Positions 12,046-24,307 of a stretch of DNA of 64,000 nucleotides are shown piece after piece (the first letter of the stretch is position 1; each line of letters starts with the position of its first letter). The stretch spans positions 77,091,845 to 77,155,844 of the forward strand of contig CM019215.1 in NCBI GenBank assembly GCA_009741485.1, written 5' to 3'. The notes under the pieces were generated by a model. That model was given only the letters and a program-made list of their open reading frames with translations, was not told the DNA's origin and ran no database searches. This DNA is from Malurus cyaneus samueli (taxonomy: Eukaryota; Chordata; Aves; Passeriformes; Maluridae). The position numbers and the translations under genes are program-made.

Positions 12046-12428
12046 TGTTAAAGTTTAAGTCCATTTGTTCGGGAAAGCGCCGGGAGAAACAGCATACTGA
12101 CCACTTATGACATGATCTGCTGAACTCGAACTTTATTAGAATTGAACATGCTTTTATAACCACTCTAATGAACTTCATGAATATTCCAAGTAGTCACTTC
12201 TCATTGGTCACTTTAAACACAAATTCTGATAAAGGAGTGTATTTCGCAACTGTCTGAGGGTCTTACATCAGCCAGGGGGGTCCGAACCTAAGAAGGGGGG
12301 CAGGAGTTTAACCCATCTGCCCATTGTAACACCACCCTCTCTGCAGCTGGCTGATAGCTCCCGAAGCCAGGCAGCCCTAGCTTGCCACGAGCCTCACACA
12401 GCGATGTTTAAAATAGATAATTCCCACA
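12046..12428 (-). repeat. 5' LTR of the alpharetrovirus-like element
   Basis: 383 bp. On the sense strand it starts TGTGGGAATT and ends TTAACA, so the terminal TG...CA is intact here. It contains a TATA box (12151-12160) and AATAAA (12132-12137) about 14 nt apart, leaving a short R-U5 of roughly 85 nt. It is flanked outside by CAAGAG at 12429-12434. Confidence 0.95.
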
Positions 12429-12434
12429 CAAGAG
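12429..12434. repeat. Target-site duplication, 5' side of the LTR element
   Basis: CAAGAG, identical to 7250-7255. Confidence 0.9.
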
Positions 12435-14793
12435 AATAAAAATATACTATGCTTCTACTATGGGCTTAATTCTCTTTCATGTTTTATCCCAGTTGCAGGT
12501 ATTCAAGTCTGTTTCCCAACAACAGGGTACAATAATTTACCAGTGTAAACACACTGTTTCTCCATTATTGAAGGGATGAATTTGTTGAACCACCAGTCAC
12601 TTTATCAGGCTGTTACAGTACTGTCATTAAAGCAAGTTGGTTAATTTAGTTTATATGAAGAGATGTGATACTCAGGCATGAAGTTCAGGCCAAGAACACT
12701 GAGACAATTAGTTATAATCAGGATACTGAGTCAATTATTTAAAAAATGAAAACAATCCAATTTTCCACTAACAATTCAATCTTTATTTTTGATATCTGTT
12801 CTATTTTCAAATGTCAGAGTATACTGTGATGGTGGGACACATACATACATACTTCACACTAAACCTAATTTGAGCATTCTAATAAAGCATCAATATTAAT
12901 TTGGTTAATTTTCAGCTCCAGAGTCATGAGAAGTTACAGGCAATTTTGCTGTTACACAAAAGCAGACATTCATTTAGATTGAGTACAACAGAGCAGGTAT
13001 GAGTACAACTGCAGTACCAGATCTAACTCCTTTTATCCTTGTGGGGGAAAAACCCCCACTTCACTCTGCATGGAATTAGCCCATGTGCAGAGATGAGTAG
13101 TGACAAGAATGGCATCCCTTATGTTGAGTTATAATTTCAAAGAGGCACCTTATCAATGACAAGGAAGTGGCCTTCTCAGCAGGAAAACAAGGTCTGGATG
13201 CTGGTGGTGAAGCACAAAGTTATGTGCTACAAGAGCTCTCAAATTAAACAAACCAATTCCAGAAGGTAACTGGGGGAAAAGGTCATTATTACAGGGAAGT
13301 TCTATAAGGAGGACACTGAATAAGTAAAGTTATCTAACTATGCATATGCTTCACTGATAAAAAAAAAGACCATTGTTATTGGACGAAGACATAAACATGA
13401 CATTGTTTCATTTTACAGCATAAGATTTTTCTGCAGTAAAAGGGATCAATTCCAGATTTATCTAAGTCTACCAATATAAGAAACACCAAATTTGATTTCT
13501 TCCATTTCCTATTAAGGGTTGAAATTGAGAAAAAAAATTACCTTCTCATTTAAAGTCAAAATAAAATACTAGGAGCAAGTCATATTTCAAGAAGGCAACT
13601 GACAGTAAGTGTCCCTAAAGCTATAGCTACCACCTCATCCCAATACTAAGTAGACAGATGTCATAAAATAGCAGCACTAAAATGCCAAAACAGATTTGTG
13701 AGAAGCAGCCCTGATTCGTCAGGAAATCAAACTCATCTATCCAGGCTCGCTAGAGATGACAAAACAAAAAAAAAAAAAAAAAAAAAAAAAAACCCAAAAA
13801 AAAATCCAAAAAAAAACCAAAAAAAACCATATTTCAAAGGAAAAATTGGGAAAAAAAGTCTTAGGTACATCAGACAATAAGAAAGTGCAAAATAATCTCT
13901 GCTTTCTTTAAAAAGAATGTTCTCTTTAGTAGCTTAAGCCTCAGTTTTATACCATCTTCAGGTCGATTTTATGCTTTTTTGTGTATGCATCCACTACTTT
14001 TTGTGCCCATAATTCTTACAAGTTTTCATAAAACTTCTCACCTTACATAGTTTATCATATATGCTTGGAATAGGTTCTTCATGATGACATACCTCCTTCT
14101 TTCCCTTTGACAATCAATAGCTTTTTTTTTAGTTGTATATAATAATTGTTATTCTACGTATCCCTTAATTTTGGAAACTTGGGGATGTTTTCTTAATGCA
14201 CTGTAAAAGTATGTTTATGGAAAAGAGGAAAAAGGATTGGACTCCTAACTGTTTATTAATTTTCTTTTTCCAGGTAGAACTCTTTCAGTGCCTGTCCTGT
14301 ACTGGGTTTCATGTTTATGAACTCAGTTCATAATGTTTACAGACCACAGACTGTTGAATGGAACCAAAGAAAGCAAGTGGAAGACAAAAAAAAAAAAAAA
14401 CCCTAAGTTTTCCAAGAAACCTTTTCATTTCAGATTTAGTGTCCAGCTTTGATGATATATAATCATCAAAACTCAAAATGAATTTTACATTGACTGTGTC
14501 TAATTAAAGAACTGTTATAAGAATGTTTGCATTATAAGTAATCCTATGAACACATCAATTTAAAAAATCATGGTTTGCTGCTGCATGCCGTACCAACTGT
14601 TTTCTTGTAACAATTCCTTGATTCAATAATGGTTCCCACGAGTTTGGTATCAATTTTCTGGAGCATTCAGTATTTTTAAAGAAGTATCATAAGTGCAACA
14701 CAAACAGAAAGCAAACAGACGATTACGATGTGCTAACATATTAATGATGCAATTTGAAACCCACCATTATGAACAGATTCATGAAATGAATGC

Positions 14794-14830
14794 AAAAAAA
14801 ATTTTTTTTTTTTTTTTAAAAAAAAAAAAA
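14794..14830. repeat. A8-T16-A13 homopolymer palindrome
   Basis: Consecutive runs of 8 A, 16 T and 13 A. Low complexity that can fold back on itself and is prone to length errors in sequencing. Confidence 0.9.
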
Positions 14831-15169
14831 TGCTAGCCACCCATTATTAGAATTATTGATTCTTCATGGTACCTCCTGGATATTACTGGATAAATAGTCA
14901 CTGACGAACTGGACAGTCAACACTCTCAATGCACTTCCCAAAATTCAGGTTTTACTGAGAATTATACAAAGTTTTAAAGAAAAACTACATAAGAAAGAGG
15001 TAGCTGTTTTGATCTCCAGTAAGGCTTAGACCTCTGAAATTAAAATCACTGTGTTTTTGTTGAAGAGTTCTTAGGAAAACAATTGCTGCTTGAGCAGCAA
15101 AGGAAGTATTTATCAATTTTAGGTCAGTATCTTTAATAAAAATTGCTTTTCTCTAGTTGGCATCATCCA

Positions 15170-15200
15170 AAACATTAACCCTTGAAATGGGTTAATGTTT
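15170..15200. repeat. 12-bp perfect inverted repeat, 7-nt loop
   Basis: AAACATTAACCC (15170-15181) pairs with its exact reverse complement at 15189-15200. No neighbouring feature explains it. Confidence 0.8.
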
Positions 15201-15689
15201 CTGAATGAACTATACCGAAGAAATCCTCACTTGAACAACTGTTGTTCTGTTTTAACATGCTTGCCTGGATTCTAAATCCAAATCAAGGCTGTAAGAACTT
15301 TCATATGTGTGTACTTTTGTTTAACACCAGTCTTCTCAGCAGATGAGTTTCTTTTGCTTATCAATTGATCTTGCAACCTAGATTAATTATCTATTTTTTC
15401 CAAATAATAATTTTTAAAAGAAACAAAATTATCATTAGCATAACTTAATTCAGAAAGATCTTGTGCTGCTGAGAAAGACATCAAAAGAAACAGGCAAAAA
15501 GGCTTTTGTCGTTCATAATGCACATGTGCCCAGATAATAAAGATACCTTTTGTGATCCACTGATTGACTCTCCTGATAACTTTAATAATGAAGCATAGTT
15601 GCAGTCTTTGTTGTACTTTCAATACAGTAATTTGATAAGTCTTCATTAACTATTTCTTCATACATAATGCATCTGTAAATTTATTAATG

Positions 15690-16175
15690 GTCAGAGAGGT
15701 GGAACACTGCTCCTATGAGAGCAGGCTGACAGAGTTGGGTTTGTTCAGCCTGGAGAAGAGAAGGCACCAGGGAGATATTATTTTGGCCTTTCAATGTCTG
15801 AAGGCTTTTATGACAGACTGAAAGAGACTCTTTACCAAGGCCTGTGGAAACAGGACATGGGGACAACAGTTTTAAACTGAAAGAGGGTAGGTTTTGGGCA
15901 GATTTAGAACGGGTATAAGGAAAAAAAAAATGTTTATTGGGACCTTTGGGGTATTTATTAACTTTTGTTGTTTAGTTTTATAGACAATGAGGGTGGTGAG
16001 ACACTGGGACAGTGACAGAAAACCTGTGGATGCCCCATTCCTGTAAGTGCTCGAGTGTGGGTTGGGCAGAACTTTGAGCAACCGGCTCACGTGGAAAGTG
16101 TCCCTACCCATGTCAGGGAGGTTGGAACTAGATGGCCATTAAGGTCCCTTCCAACCCAAATCTCTCTGTGGTTCT
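15690..16175 (+). mobile_element. CR1 LINE 3' end
   Basis: The sequence follows the CR1 3' region: the segment encoding the end of ORF2 (GAGAGCAGGCTGACAGAG, TTGTTCAGCCTGGAGAAGAG), then TTTTAAACTGAAAGAGGGTA, a degraded GGTGAGACACTGG segment, TTGGAACTAGATGG, AGGTCCCTTCCAACCCAAA, and the terminal GTGGTTCT. A poly-A-containing insertion of roughly 60 bp at about 15920-15985 interrupts the middle. 5'-truncated and non-functional. Confidence 0.92.
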
Positions 16176-19100
16176 AGTTTAAACTCCTTTTTGTTTATTC
16201 GGATCTCAATAACATTTCTGTAGAATGCTCTATACTATAGCATTGTACTCCGTTTCCTGACTTCCTTCAGTTACTGGTGCTGGCATTTTCATTCTACAGC
16301 TAGAGCACAAGATGGATACATCCATAACCCCATAATACACCCATTATTCATTAGCCAAAAAGGTTCCTGGTTTCACATAGATCAAAAAGGAAAAAAAAAA
16401 AAATTAAAAGGAAAAAAAAAGAAGAAAGCATTAGGCATGTCCTAGATGGGCTAAGTCATTATGACATGTGACAGATGATGGTTAAGAAGAAAAAAACAAC
16501 CTTGTCCTAAATCTAAATATCATTTGCCACTCATCAACATATCTGATAACATGACCAGTTGTATCATATCACATCACAAAATCATTCCTTTAGCAAAAAT
16601 GATGACATAAAACTAAACCAGCCAAGCCTAATTAGATAGCCTGTGTAAAAACCTCACAAACCAAAACAAACCAAAAAAACCCTCCAAGTATTATTTATTT
16701 TCTCAGGTAAGGGAAATATAATTGCATAGGGAAACAGAAAACCTATTCTAATTCATGTATTGGAATAAACAATTTTTGAAACAGAATACATCAACAGTAA
16801 TGGTAGTGGGAATTTTATCTGTAAAATTACAGCTATGAAAAGCTGGACAAATCATAATAGACGATCCTGTCCAATCATGTACTTTTCCTAGCACTGAAGA
16901 TTTGTGTATTTTCCATACTTCAATTTTGCTAACCTTGATAGAAGAGTTATTTCCATGGACTGATAACATGAACCTTATTAAATGGAGAGGCCTGCTTTGT
17001 ATGACTGGCTCAAATTCAAACACAACATTATTTTGCCAGTTGTTTTGTTTACCTCAGGGAAGGCAGGAATATTTTTTTTTCTCCAGCATTCATTGTAAGT
17101 AACAAACACTGGCACAAGTGCAGCTGTCCTTCATAGTCAGAGCATAGCTTATTTCTGAAAGCGTTGGACTCCAGCTAGTGCTGGAAACACAAACCCCACT
17201 GAGTTACAAGCCACTTGGTGCATAAAATACAGTGGGGGAAGAAGGTATCAAGCAGAACTGTTCAGACATCTAAGACTCAGAATATTAAAGCTCCATTTTT
17301 TCAGGATAAAAGCTCATACCCAAGGGAAGGCAATCATGAGAATTAGAAAGTTACATACCAGGTATGAGCTGGGCTTTCTCAGCAGCAGAATAATCTCTGG
17401 AGACCATTTTATTTGCTATAACCTCCATACAAGAATCAAAGCAGAAAGCAATGTAAAGCACAAACATATTTTTGTAAACTATCATAACAGCTTGTAATTA
17501 CATTTACACTACACGCTTTCCTGTGCTGCTATCCTTGATGTTTATTAACATTAATTATTGGACTTTTCATCTTACATTGCTTCATTAATGCAAAATTTCA
17601 ACAGAAGAAACATATGCATGCTGGAAGTGGCTGTTTGAATATCCAAGCACAACTCATCTCCTGATTTAAATGAGTGGAGCGATTGACAATATGGCCTTCT
17701 GAGATCTCTTCAAGACACCTCCAACAAGTGCTCCCTCTTTTTTTCATTATAAATAAGATAGCATCAAATGAATTTTTAAAAACCTTTTTGAGGTATTTAA
17801 TGAGATACGAGAAAGAAAAAAAGGTACTTTAAAGGGCTATAATACTAAGTTACAGAAAGTATGTTTTGATGTAAATAATTTTCAGAAAACTCTAACAAAC
17901 TACCTAAATATTATTATAATGTTCTCTGTAAAATTAAGTGCTATAAGAATTTTGCAACTTCCAATTTTTGTAAAAACACTAGTGGCTGGAATAGGTTCAG
18001 AAGGCACCATTTCACCCCTCTTAGCTGATGTTTTCAAAGACTGAATTTACTAATTCAACATTTGTAAGATGGCAGCACTGCCTCCTCATAAGCAGAGATT
18101 CTGAGAACACTGCATCTGCACACAAAGCTGTTAATAGTTTGCATCTATAGCCATTGATGTATCACTTACATCGAATACACAGCAAAACTGTCAGACCTCT
18201 TATGAGAACAGTAACTCACTCAAATCTAGAAATATTTCCTGTTCATTGGACTGGCTCTCTAGTCACATAAAAATAGCATTTTAACCCAACATTGAAATAC
18301 ACTTTGGTGAAGCTAAACTCTGATAATTAAACATAACTTCAAAAGACAGTCTGTCAACTTTTTAGAAAGAAGACAGCAGCAATATAAGCATCAAGTTGAA
18401 GAAAAATTACTGCCTGTATACCATATGGGTAGTCACAGATTGCCCATTTATGAGATAAAATGCTAAAAAGTCAACCTATAAAGATGCTGAAATAATGGCT
18501 AATTTTCAGTCAGTTAAGCCTGAATGAGATACATTTACATAAAACTCCTTTGATATGAACATTGAGCTCTTTGTTCATGTTCTCATTCTGCAACACCCAT
18601 CACTACCTCTCAACCCTGTTTGTTGATGAATTGCTGTAAGATTGTCAAAAAGAAGCCCATTAATAAGCAGCTACCAGAACATATGAATGTTAAAATTACA
18701 CCAAGACTCCAACTTTTTGTTGACATGAGACTATAAAAAACATTGAAAGTACTCAATTTTATCAACTCTGCAGATTTAAATAGGATAAGTAGCTATTTTA
18801 ACAACCCTTCTACCTCCCTCTAAAAGTTCCAGAGTACCTCATAGGACATCTGGGAACACAACTGCAAACACTTCCGTTATAGGCTGGTTTTCATCAAGAT
18901 TTTCACCATAGCTTCTCACACCAATGATAAGACATAGCTTGAGAAAAGCCAATTCCACACATTCTTAAATCTACTTAAACACATATCCCAAAGACTGGCA
19001 TCCACCAGCGAAAGCTTTGCATCTCTGCTTCCCCACAACCAGCTAAATATGATTAGTCAAACTCAACTCCTAAAAGCCTTCCAGTAAGCACTTGGGAGTA

Positions 19101-20039
19101 CTTCCTTTGTTTTACACCCACTCATTTATAAAACTATGTGCTTTCTTGAAGGTAACTAACAGGGAATCAAAAACTCATCCACCAGAAGATAAAATCCTAC
19201 ACTCATCTCAAACAGATGAGAAAATGAGAAGACAGTAAACTCTGAATCACAGGACTGTCTAAAATTGTTTTCTTGCTGACATTATCCCAGATAAAACTTC
19301 TACATGAAACAATATTGTCATGTCAGAATAACTCAACAATTAGTAAAACACAACATGACCTTGTAAACAACCAATATGACAGATAGCTAGGGAAGAATAA
19401 AGAAAATAGAGTAAATTTAATTCCCCTTTTACAAAGCCTTCTGTGAAAGACAATCTAGGGTTTGAGTATTCTGAAGGAAAAAAAATCCTTAAAAACAAAA
19501 GTCAAAAGGAACAGTTATAGAGAGTATTTTAAGGACAAGACAAAGGCAAGCAACATAATATTCTTAGCAAAACAATCTAACTTACAATTATTTCAGCTAG
19601 GGGCATCTTCCTCTCTAGAGACTTGCATTACAACATTACACATTACAACTTGTGTAACAGTAATTGTTCAATATAGCTAACTAGCAAACACAGCTTATTA
19701 TTCATAAGCATTATATTGTATTCATTACTGCTAGGTTGTGAGATAAAGCAAATCCCCAGAACCACAAAGGAGCTCAGAGACAATGGCAGCAATGGGAGCA
19801 CTCGACTGCACTCACACCCATCCCAGGAGCCGTCTGCCCATCACAGGCACATCTGCACTAGCTCAGAGGAGCACAGGGATGCTCCAATGGAGGTGGGAAA
19901 CCAAACCAAGGACTATCAAGTAACAAACACTCTACCCGGACCCCTCCCAGCACAGCCTCCCACTCATTTTCCAACTGTGAAACCCATCACAAAGGGTCAA
20001 ACAGGAGCAACCTGGAGGTCCCTTTTCAGATTAACTGGG
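16176..20039. other. AT-rich non-coding stretch
   Basis: Nothing recognised. A 128-codon frame at 19716-20102 runs from here into the next feature; it resembles no family I know and has no supporting signal. Confidence 0.5.
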
Positions 20040-20480
20040 TTTCTACTCAGGAGACACACTGTAGGACATGAAGGAAAAGCAATCCCATGTCACAGGACTT
20101 AATACAGAATGTTAGAGGAGGAACCAAAGATGGGAAAAGCCTAAGTTTAGCTGATTTGGGAAGGAACAACAGTAGGAAAACAGAAGGATAAGGAGATATA
20201 AAAGCCAGATCACATGTAAATGGATGCCTGGTCAGGACACTCAACTGCCCATGCCCAGCACAGCATGTCCTGTCTATTTATTAAACTACTTTCTGCCTAT
20301 TTTGTGGGTGAGAAAGGTCATGTGCACATGTGTGACTGCCCAGAGATATGTAGTATGAGCCCTGTGAGTGCATGTGTGCCTGTGGGAATACACCGTCAGC
20401 CTTGCTCCTAGCTGAGCCAGGGACACGGAGATGCAGCACCCTCACCTCACCTCTCAGGCTGATGCATCCTGCGTTAAATA
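20040..20480 (+). repeat. Probable eroded solo LTR
   Basis: The order of signals is that of an LTR: ATATAAAAG TATA-like box near 20195, a poly(A)-like TTATTAAAC near 20280, then a U5-like segment with TACTTTCTGCCTATTTTGTG and a tail ending near CTGATGCA at about 20466. The wording resembles avian retroviral LTRs that I recall, but both ends are uncertain and no target-site duplication was found. Confidence 0.45.
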
Positions 20481-21814
20481 TTTTGCTCTAACAGCTCTCA
20501 GTTGCTCTCTCCAGGTTTACTACACGCATTAACTCAATGATAAAAAATGAGGGTGCTTTGCCGAAGTCTGTCACATCTATAACTCAGAAGAAAAATATTT
20601 TGGGGATATCATTGTACTGTTAAAGTTCAAGGATTGTTAAATTACTTGATCTCACCACCAGGAAGAACATACTGCAGTCATTGTTCCTTGAAGAACTTTT
20701 CAGAAAAACGCCCTTTGATATACAACATACTGAAGGTATAAGTTCAGCTGGTAATATGCTGAGTTAATTTTAATTTATTCTCTTTTTCAGCTATTATAGA
20801 CCACAGACATAATTTCTCTAACAATGTCATAAGCTACTCACTAATACTTGCGGTAGTAGAGATAAACACCCGTTTTCAGAATTCCTAGTAAAATTCCTTC
20901 AATTATTGAATAGAAAAATAATAAAGTTTTTATTAGGTAAAAAGAAAAATCTGAAAGCGTAAACAACTTGAAATTTTTATATTATCTAGTATTCTAGACT
21001 ACAAAAGTATATCCACGAGGAAATTCATCCTAACATGACTAACAAGAAAAAGAAACTATACTATGTCAAAAGCAAGATTGTGTCCAGAATTAAAAGGCAA
21101 AGCACACTTTCTCCAAAGTACCAAATAACTTTAATGTATTCCTATGTGGTTCTCCATAAGAGCACAAAACAACCTGACCAAGATAACATGCAATGTCAGC
21201 TTTATTCCCTAGGTTTTGTGCCTATGTTCTCATTTGAGAAAGTGAAACAATGTGTAACTCAGTAACAAGGGCTTAGCAGAAAAACCCTCTAACATTAATT
21301 TGTATTTTGTTCATAAAACAAAATCAAACGTTACACATGATAGAGGCAACTTTTTACTCTGTACATGTACTACCGTAACTGAGGGAAGTGAGATGCCAGT
21401 TGTGACTTGTAGATTTTACTGAGGTTATAACAACACCAGTCTTGCAATTCTTGCAGAAATTTCAACTACCTACTCTTCCAATTTGAGCTCCAAAATTATT
21501 TTGCCCTAAAGGAAAATATTTAGATATTTTCAAGGATCATTCTGCATATTTCAATTTAAATAATATTTAGGAACTAAAGTATAAAATTTTCTACCTGTGA
21601 ATCAAGAATAAGCTACTCTAAAAGTGTAAAGTTCTTTGCCATGCAAAACAAACAGATCTTGTAATAACCATTGAACAATACACTACAGATGTATAATTTT
21701 TTGTGCTTGTTGACACAGAGGCTCACATGCAGAAGTGGGGGTAAACAGCTAAAACTATCTTGTTTGCAAAAGTTATCACTGATAGACCGAGATGGAGTCA
21801 CACTGCTTTTGAAG
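20481..21814. other. AT-rich non-coding stretch
   Basis: No gene, repeat end or notable structure recognised. Confidence 0.55.
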
Positions 21815-22420
21815 AATGCTCAGATCAGCCTGACTCATTGATCCCAAAGATAAACACTTTGAGGATGTGAAAAATAATGTTTCCTGGCAGAATTTGGCAT
21901 GAGTGAGGTTGTGACAAAGTCGCTGATAAAAGAACCAACAAGTAATATCACTGATAACTTATCTAAAGTTGCTGAATTGACACAGCAGCTGAGGCACATA
22001 TGACTGACAGTCAATGACTTTATACTATAAAAGCCCAGCTCCACCTTTGATCAGCCAGAACTTCCAACACATCCCTTCTAGGAATGGGTATGGCGATCCC
22101 TCTCATGAGAGGATCAAGTTTACTCCTGGAGGCTGAGTGAAAAAGATTTGCCCACAATTGCTGGTACGGCTAAGTAACATCAATCCCTAATTAATAATCA
22201 TTTTGCTAGCTTTAACACCAATGTCTCAATACTGCTCTAGTTATAACTATACTGTGTAGCAAATAATTCTGATTAAAGCATTTTAATTTATCATTATTAA
22301 TTTAAGTAAATAACTTATTTTATTAATACAAATATCTCTGTTTTGACCCTCCTTAATCCTTTGTGTCAATGTCACATAAAGGCTGAATTACATCTATATA
22401 ATCCTTTAAACACAGACCAT
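21815..22420 (+). repeat. Probable eroded LTR with TATA box
   Basis: A TATA-type core, ACTATAAAAGCCCAGCTCC, lies at about 22024-22042, preceded by GC-mixed upstream sequence and followed by a transcribed-region-like segment and ATTAAA-type signals near 22270. The layout and wording resemble avian ERV LTRs. Boundaries are approximate and I could not find a target-site duplication, so a different old repeat is possible. Confidence 0.45.
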
Positions 22421-22804
22421 TGACCATGTCTGGGACTCTCCAACCGGAGATGGAATACAACACAAACATTTACTAGAATATTAGTGTCAATAAGTCCATC
22501 AATAAAGCAGAAGAAAAACAAATTTACAATAAAGAAAAAAAAAAGAAAAAAATCAGAATTTTTAGATGCATAAGGCAATATTTGTACACATGAAAAGTCT
22601 TATAATGCAAGTATCTACACGTTAAATAGCAAAGTGTTTCCTTGTTCTTATTGGCCTATTTTAGAATGAAATATTGCCCTTCAAAGAAGTACCACAAGAT
22701 GTAACAGTGAGCAGCAGGAGAGGCTGCACATACACGAGCCTCTCAGATATTCTGCTGTGTTCAAGGTACAAATTCCTGATGTTGCTGCCTCCAGTATCAG
22801 CAGG

Positions 22805-23790
22805 TACGCTGGTTTGGGCTAGGATAGAGTAAAATTTTCTCCCCGGTAGCTGGTGTGGGGCTATGTTTTTGTGGTAGAAATGTTGATAACAGGGATGTTT
22901 TCATTACCGCTGAGCAGATCTTACACAACGTTGAGGTTTTTTCTGCTTCTCACACCAGCAGCGAGGAGGCTGAGGGTGCACAAGAGGTTAGGAGGGCACA
23001 CAGTCAGGACAGCTGAACCCAACTGACCAGAGAGATATTTCATGTATAATATATAAAGCGGGGGCGGAAGAAGGAGGAAGGGAGGAGAAGTGATGACATT
23101 CATCTTCCCAGGTAACCACTGGGGGTGATAGGGCCCTGCTCTGCGTGTCAGGGCTGAACAGCTGCCTGCCCATGGGAAACAGGGAATGAGTTCCTTGTTT
23201 TGCTCCTGTGTGTGTTGTGGTTTAGGAATAGTATTCCCCAATTTAGTGTTTCTGCTGAAACCATCCACCACTCGCTCACTCCTCCTCCCCTCACCTGCTA
23301 TGGGAGAGGAGAATTGGAGGGGCAGAAGGTAAAGATCAAGGGTTGAGATAAATACAATTTACTGGAAACAGCGAGACAAGAAAATGAACACTAACAGCAA
23401 CAATATTAATAATAGAAGTACACAAGAGAGAAGCATGCAATCCATACAAAAATTCTCACCGTGGAGCCCAACTCAATTGCCACCAGGCTATCCCCATCCA
23501 GAAGGGACCCCTTTCTCCCCTCACTAGAAAATTATGCAAAGTGGTATAGAATAACCACCAGGTCCTAGCCATGCCCCTTCCTCACCACTGCACAAATTAA
23601 CCCCATCCTGGCCAGAGCCAGGGCAGCATGGCTTTTGCTTTTCCTATTAAAGTGTCTTTGTCTCACTCCAGGAGCTCTGAGTTTTACCCTTGCAATCCCT
23701 CTCTCATCACATGCCAGGGTTGGGGCTGAGCCAGTGGCTCTGTGGAGCTCAGCTGCTCTCCGGGCTTAAACAACAACACCAGGCGTGACA
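22805..23790 (+). repeat. ERVL-type solo LTR, split by a second LTR
   Basis: The two halves, 22805-23212 and 23629-23790, together match the same LTR family as 40663-41239: GCTGGTTTGGGCTAGGATAG at the start, GATAACAGGGATGTTTTCAT, CTGAGCAG, the TATA box ATATAAAG (23051-23058), CTTTTCCTATTAAAGTGTC and an end in GTGACA. This is a long-known avian ERVL LTR type. The insertion at 23213-23628 sits between its R and poly(A)-signal segments. No clear flanking target duplication remains. Confidence 0.8.
23213..23628 (-). repeat. LTR nested inside the 22805-23790 LTR
   Basis: 416 bp read on the minus strand, starting TGCTGCCCTGGCTCTGGCCA and ending CTAAACCACAACA, with the TGTTTCCAGTAAATTGTATT segment typical of another avian ERV LTR family. 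The TG...CA ends are plausible. It lies in the opposite orientation to its host LTR and must have arrived later. The flanking 5-mers do not match cleanly, so the target duplication is eroded. Confidence 0.8.
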
Positions 23791-24307
23791 ATTTCTTATT
23801 TTTACTGAGGGTAATTAGAGTCCAGCCCAGACATTCTGAAACATATTTAACTGAATCTTGGCATTTGCTGTAGTTCAGTCATAACCCCTGCTGCCAGCAT
23901 ATGCCATTAGAATGGGATTCTTCCAATAAAACATTTATCTAAAACATTCAGATGTGCCCATGACACTTTGTAAAAAAAAAACAGTTTTTTTTATATGCAG
24001 TCCTTCAGAGAAATCTTGAAGCATGGCAGCTTCTTTCCAGTTCTTTCCCCACTAGATCTCTCTCAATTAAATTGCTTTTTCAGCTGAATTTCTTTTTATA
24101 TTTTAGCAGTGAAGCAGTTGCTCTTTGTAGGTTTTTCAAATAATTTTATCTCTTGGTTGCCAGCAATGCAATTTGAGAAAAGCAGTAGGAAAAAAAAAAT
24201 ATTTACCCAGGAATAGGATTTGCATTTAGGATCTAATAAATGAAACAATAATCATTCTTTTTCACTCCAACAAAACAAATACACTTTCACCAGAAAAATA
24301 ACATCAT
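23791..24307. other. Non-coding stretch
   Basis: AT-rich with short A and T runs; nothing recognised. Confidence 0.6.

Larger units (their letters stand above)
7250..12434 (-). mobile_element. Young alpharetrovirus-like LTR element without recognisable coding capacity
   Basis: This is a complete proviral structure read on the minus strand: target duplication CAAGAG, 5' LTR (12046-12428), 3-nt spacer, tRNA-Trp-like primer-binding site (12024-12042), a 4.4-kb interior, polypurine tract (7639-7655), 3' LTR (7256-7638), target duplication. The LTRs are 383 bp each and I count two differences, so the insertion is recent. With so little decay, intact or barely damaged gag-pol frames should be visible if they had been present; instead the longest frames are about 96 codons, and I find no reverse-transcriptase, protease or integrase motif. 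I infer a non-autonomous element mobilised in trans, comparable in design to large retrotransposon derivatives. Target-site length, primer and LTR layout point to an alpharetrovirus-like helper; the family name cannot be fixed without a repeat library. Confidence 0.85.
12435..15689. other. AT-rich non-coding stretch
   Basis: No gene or mobile-element end recognised. It contains a run of 27 A (13766-13792) followed by further A-rich sequence, an A8-T16-A13 tract (14794-14830), a 7-bp GTGGGGG/CCCCCAC hairpin at 13041-13059 and a 12-bp hairpin at 15170-15200. Confidence 0.6.

Noticed and set aside
19716..20102. 128-codon plus-strand frame
   Set aside because: Composition is low-complexity polar, no motif or homologue recognised, and its end overlaps a probable LTR.
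22504..22560. A-rich tract and hydrophobic frame at 22372-22578 as a possible membrane peptide
   Set aside because: The hydrophobic residues come from translating A/T homopolymers on the minus strand.
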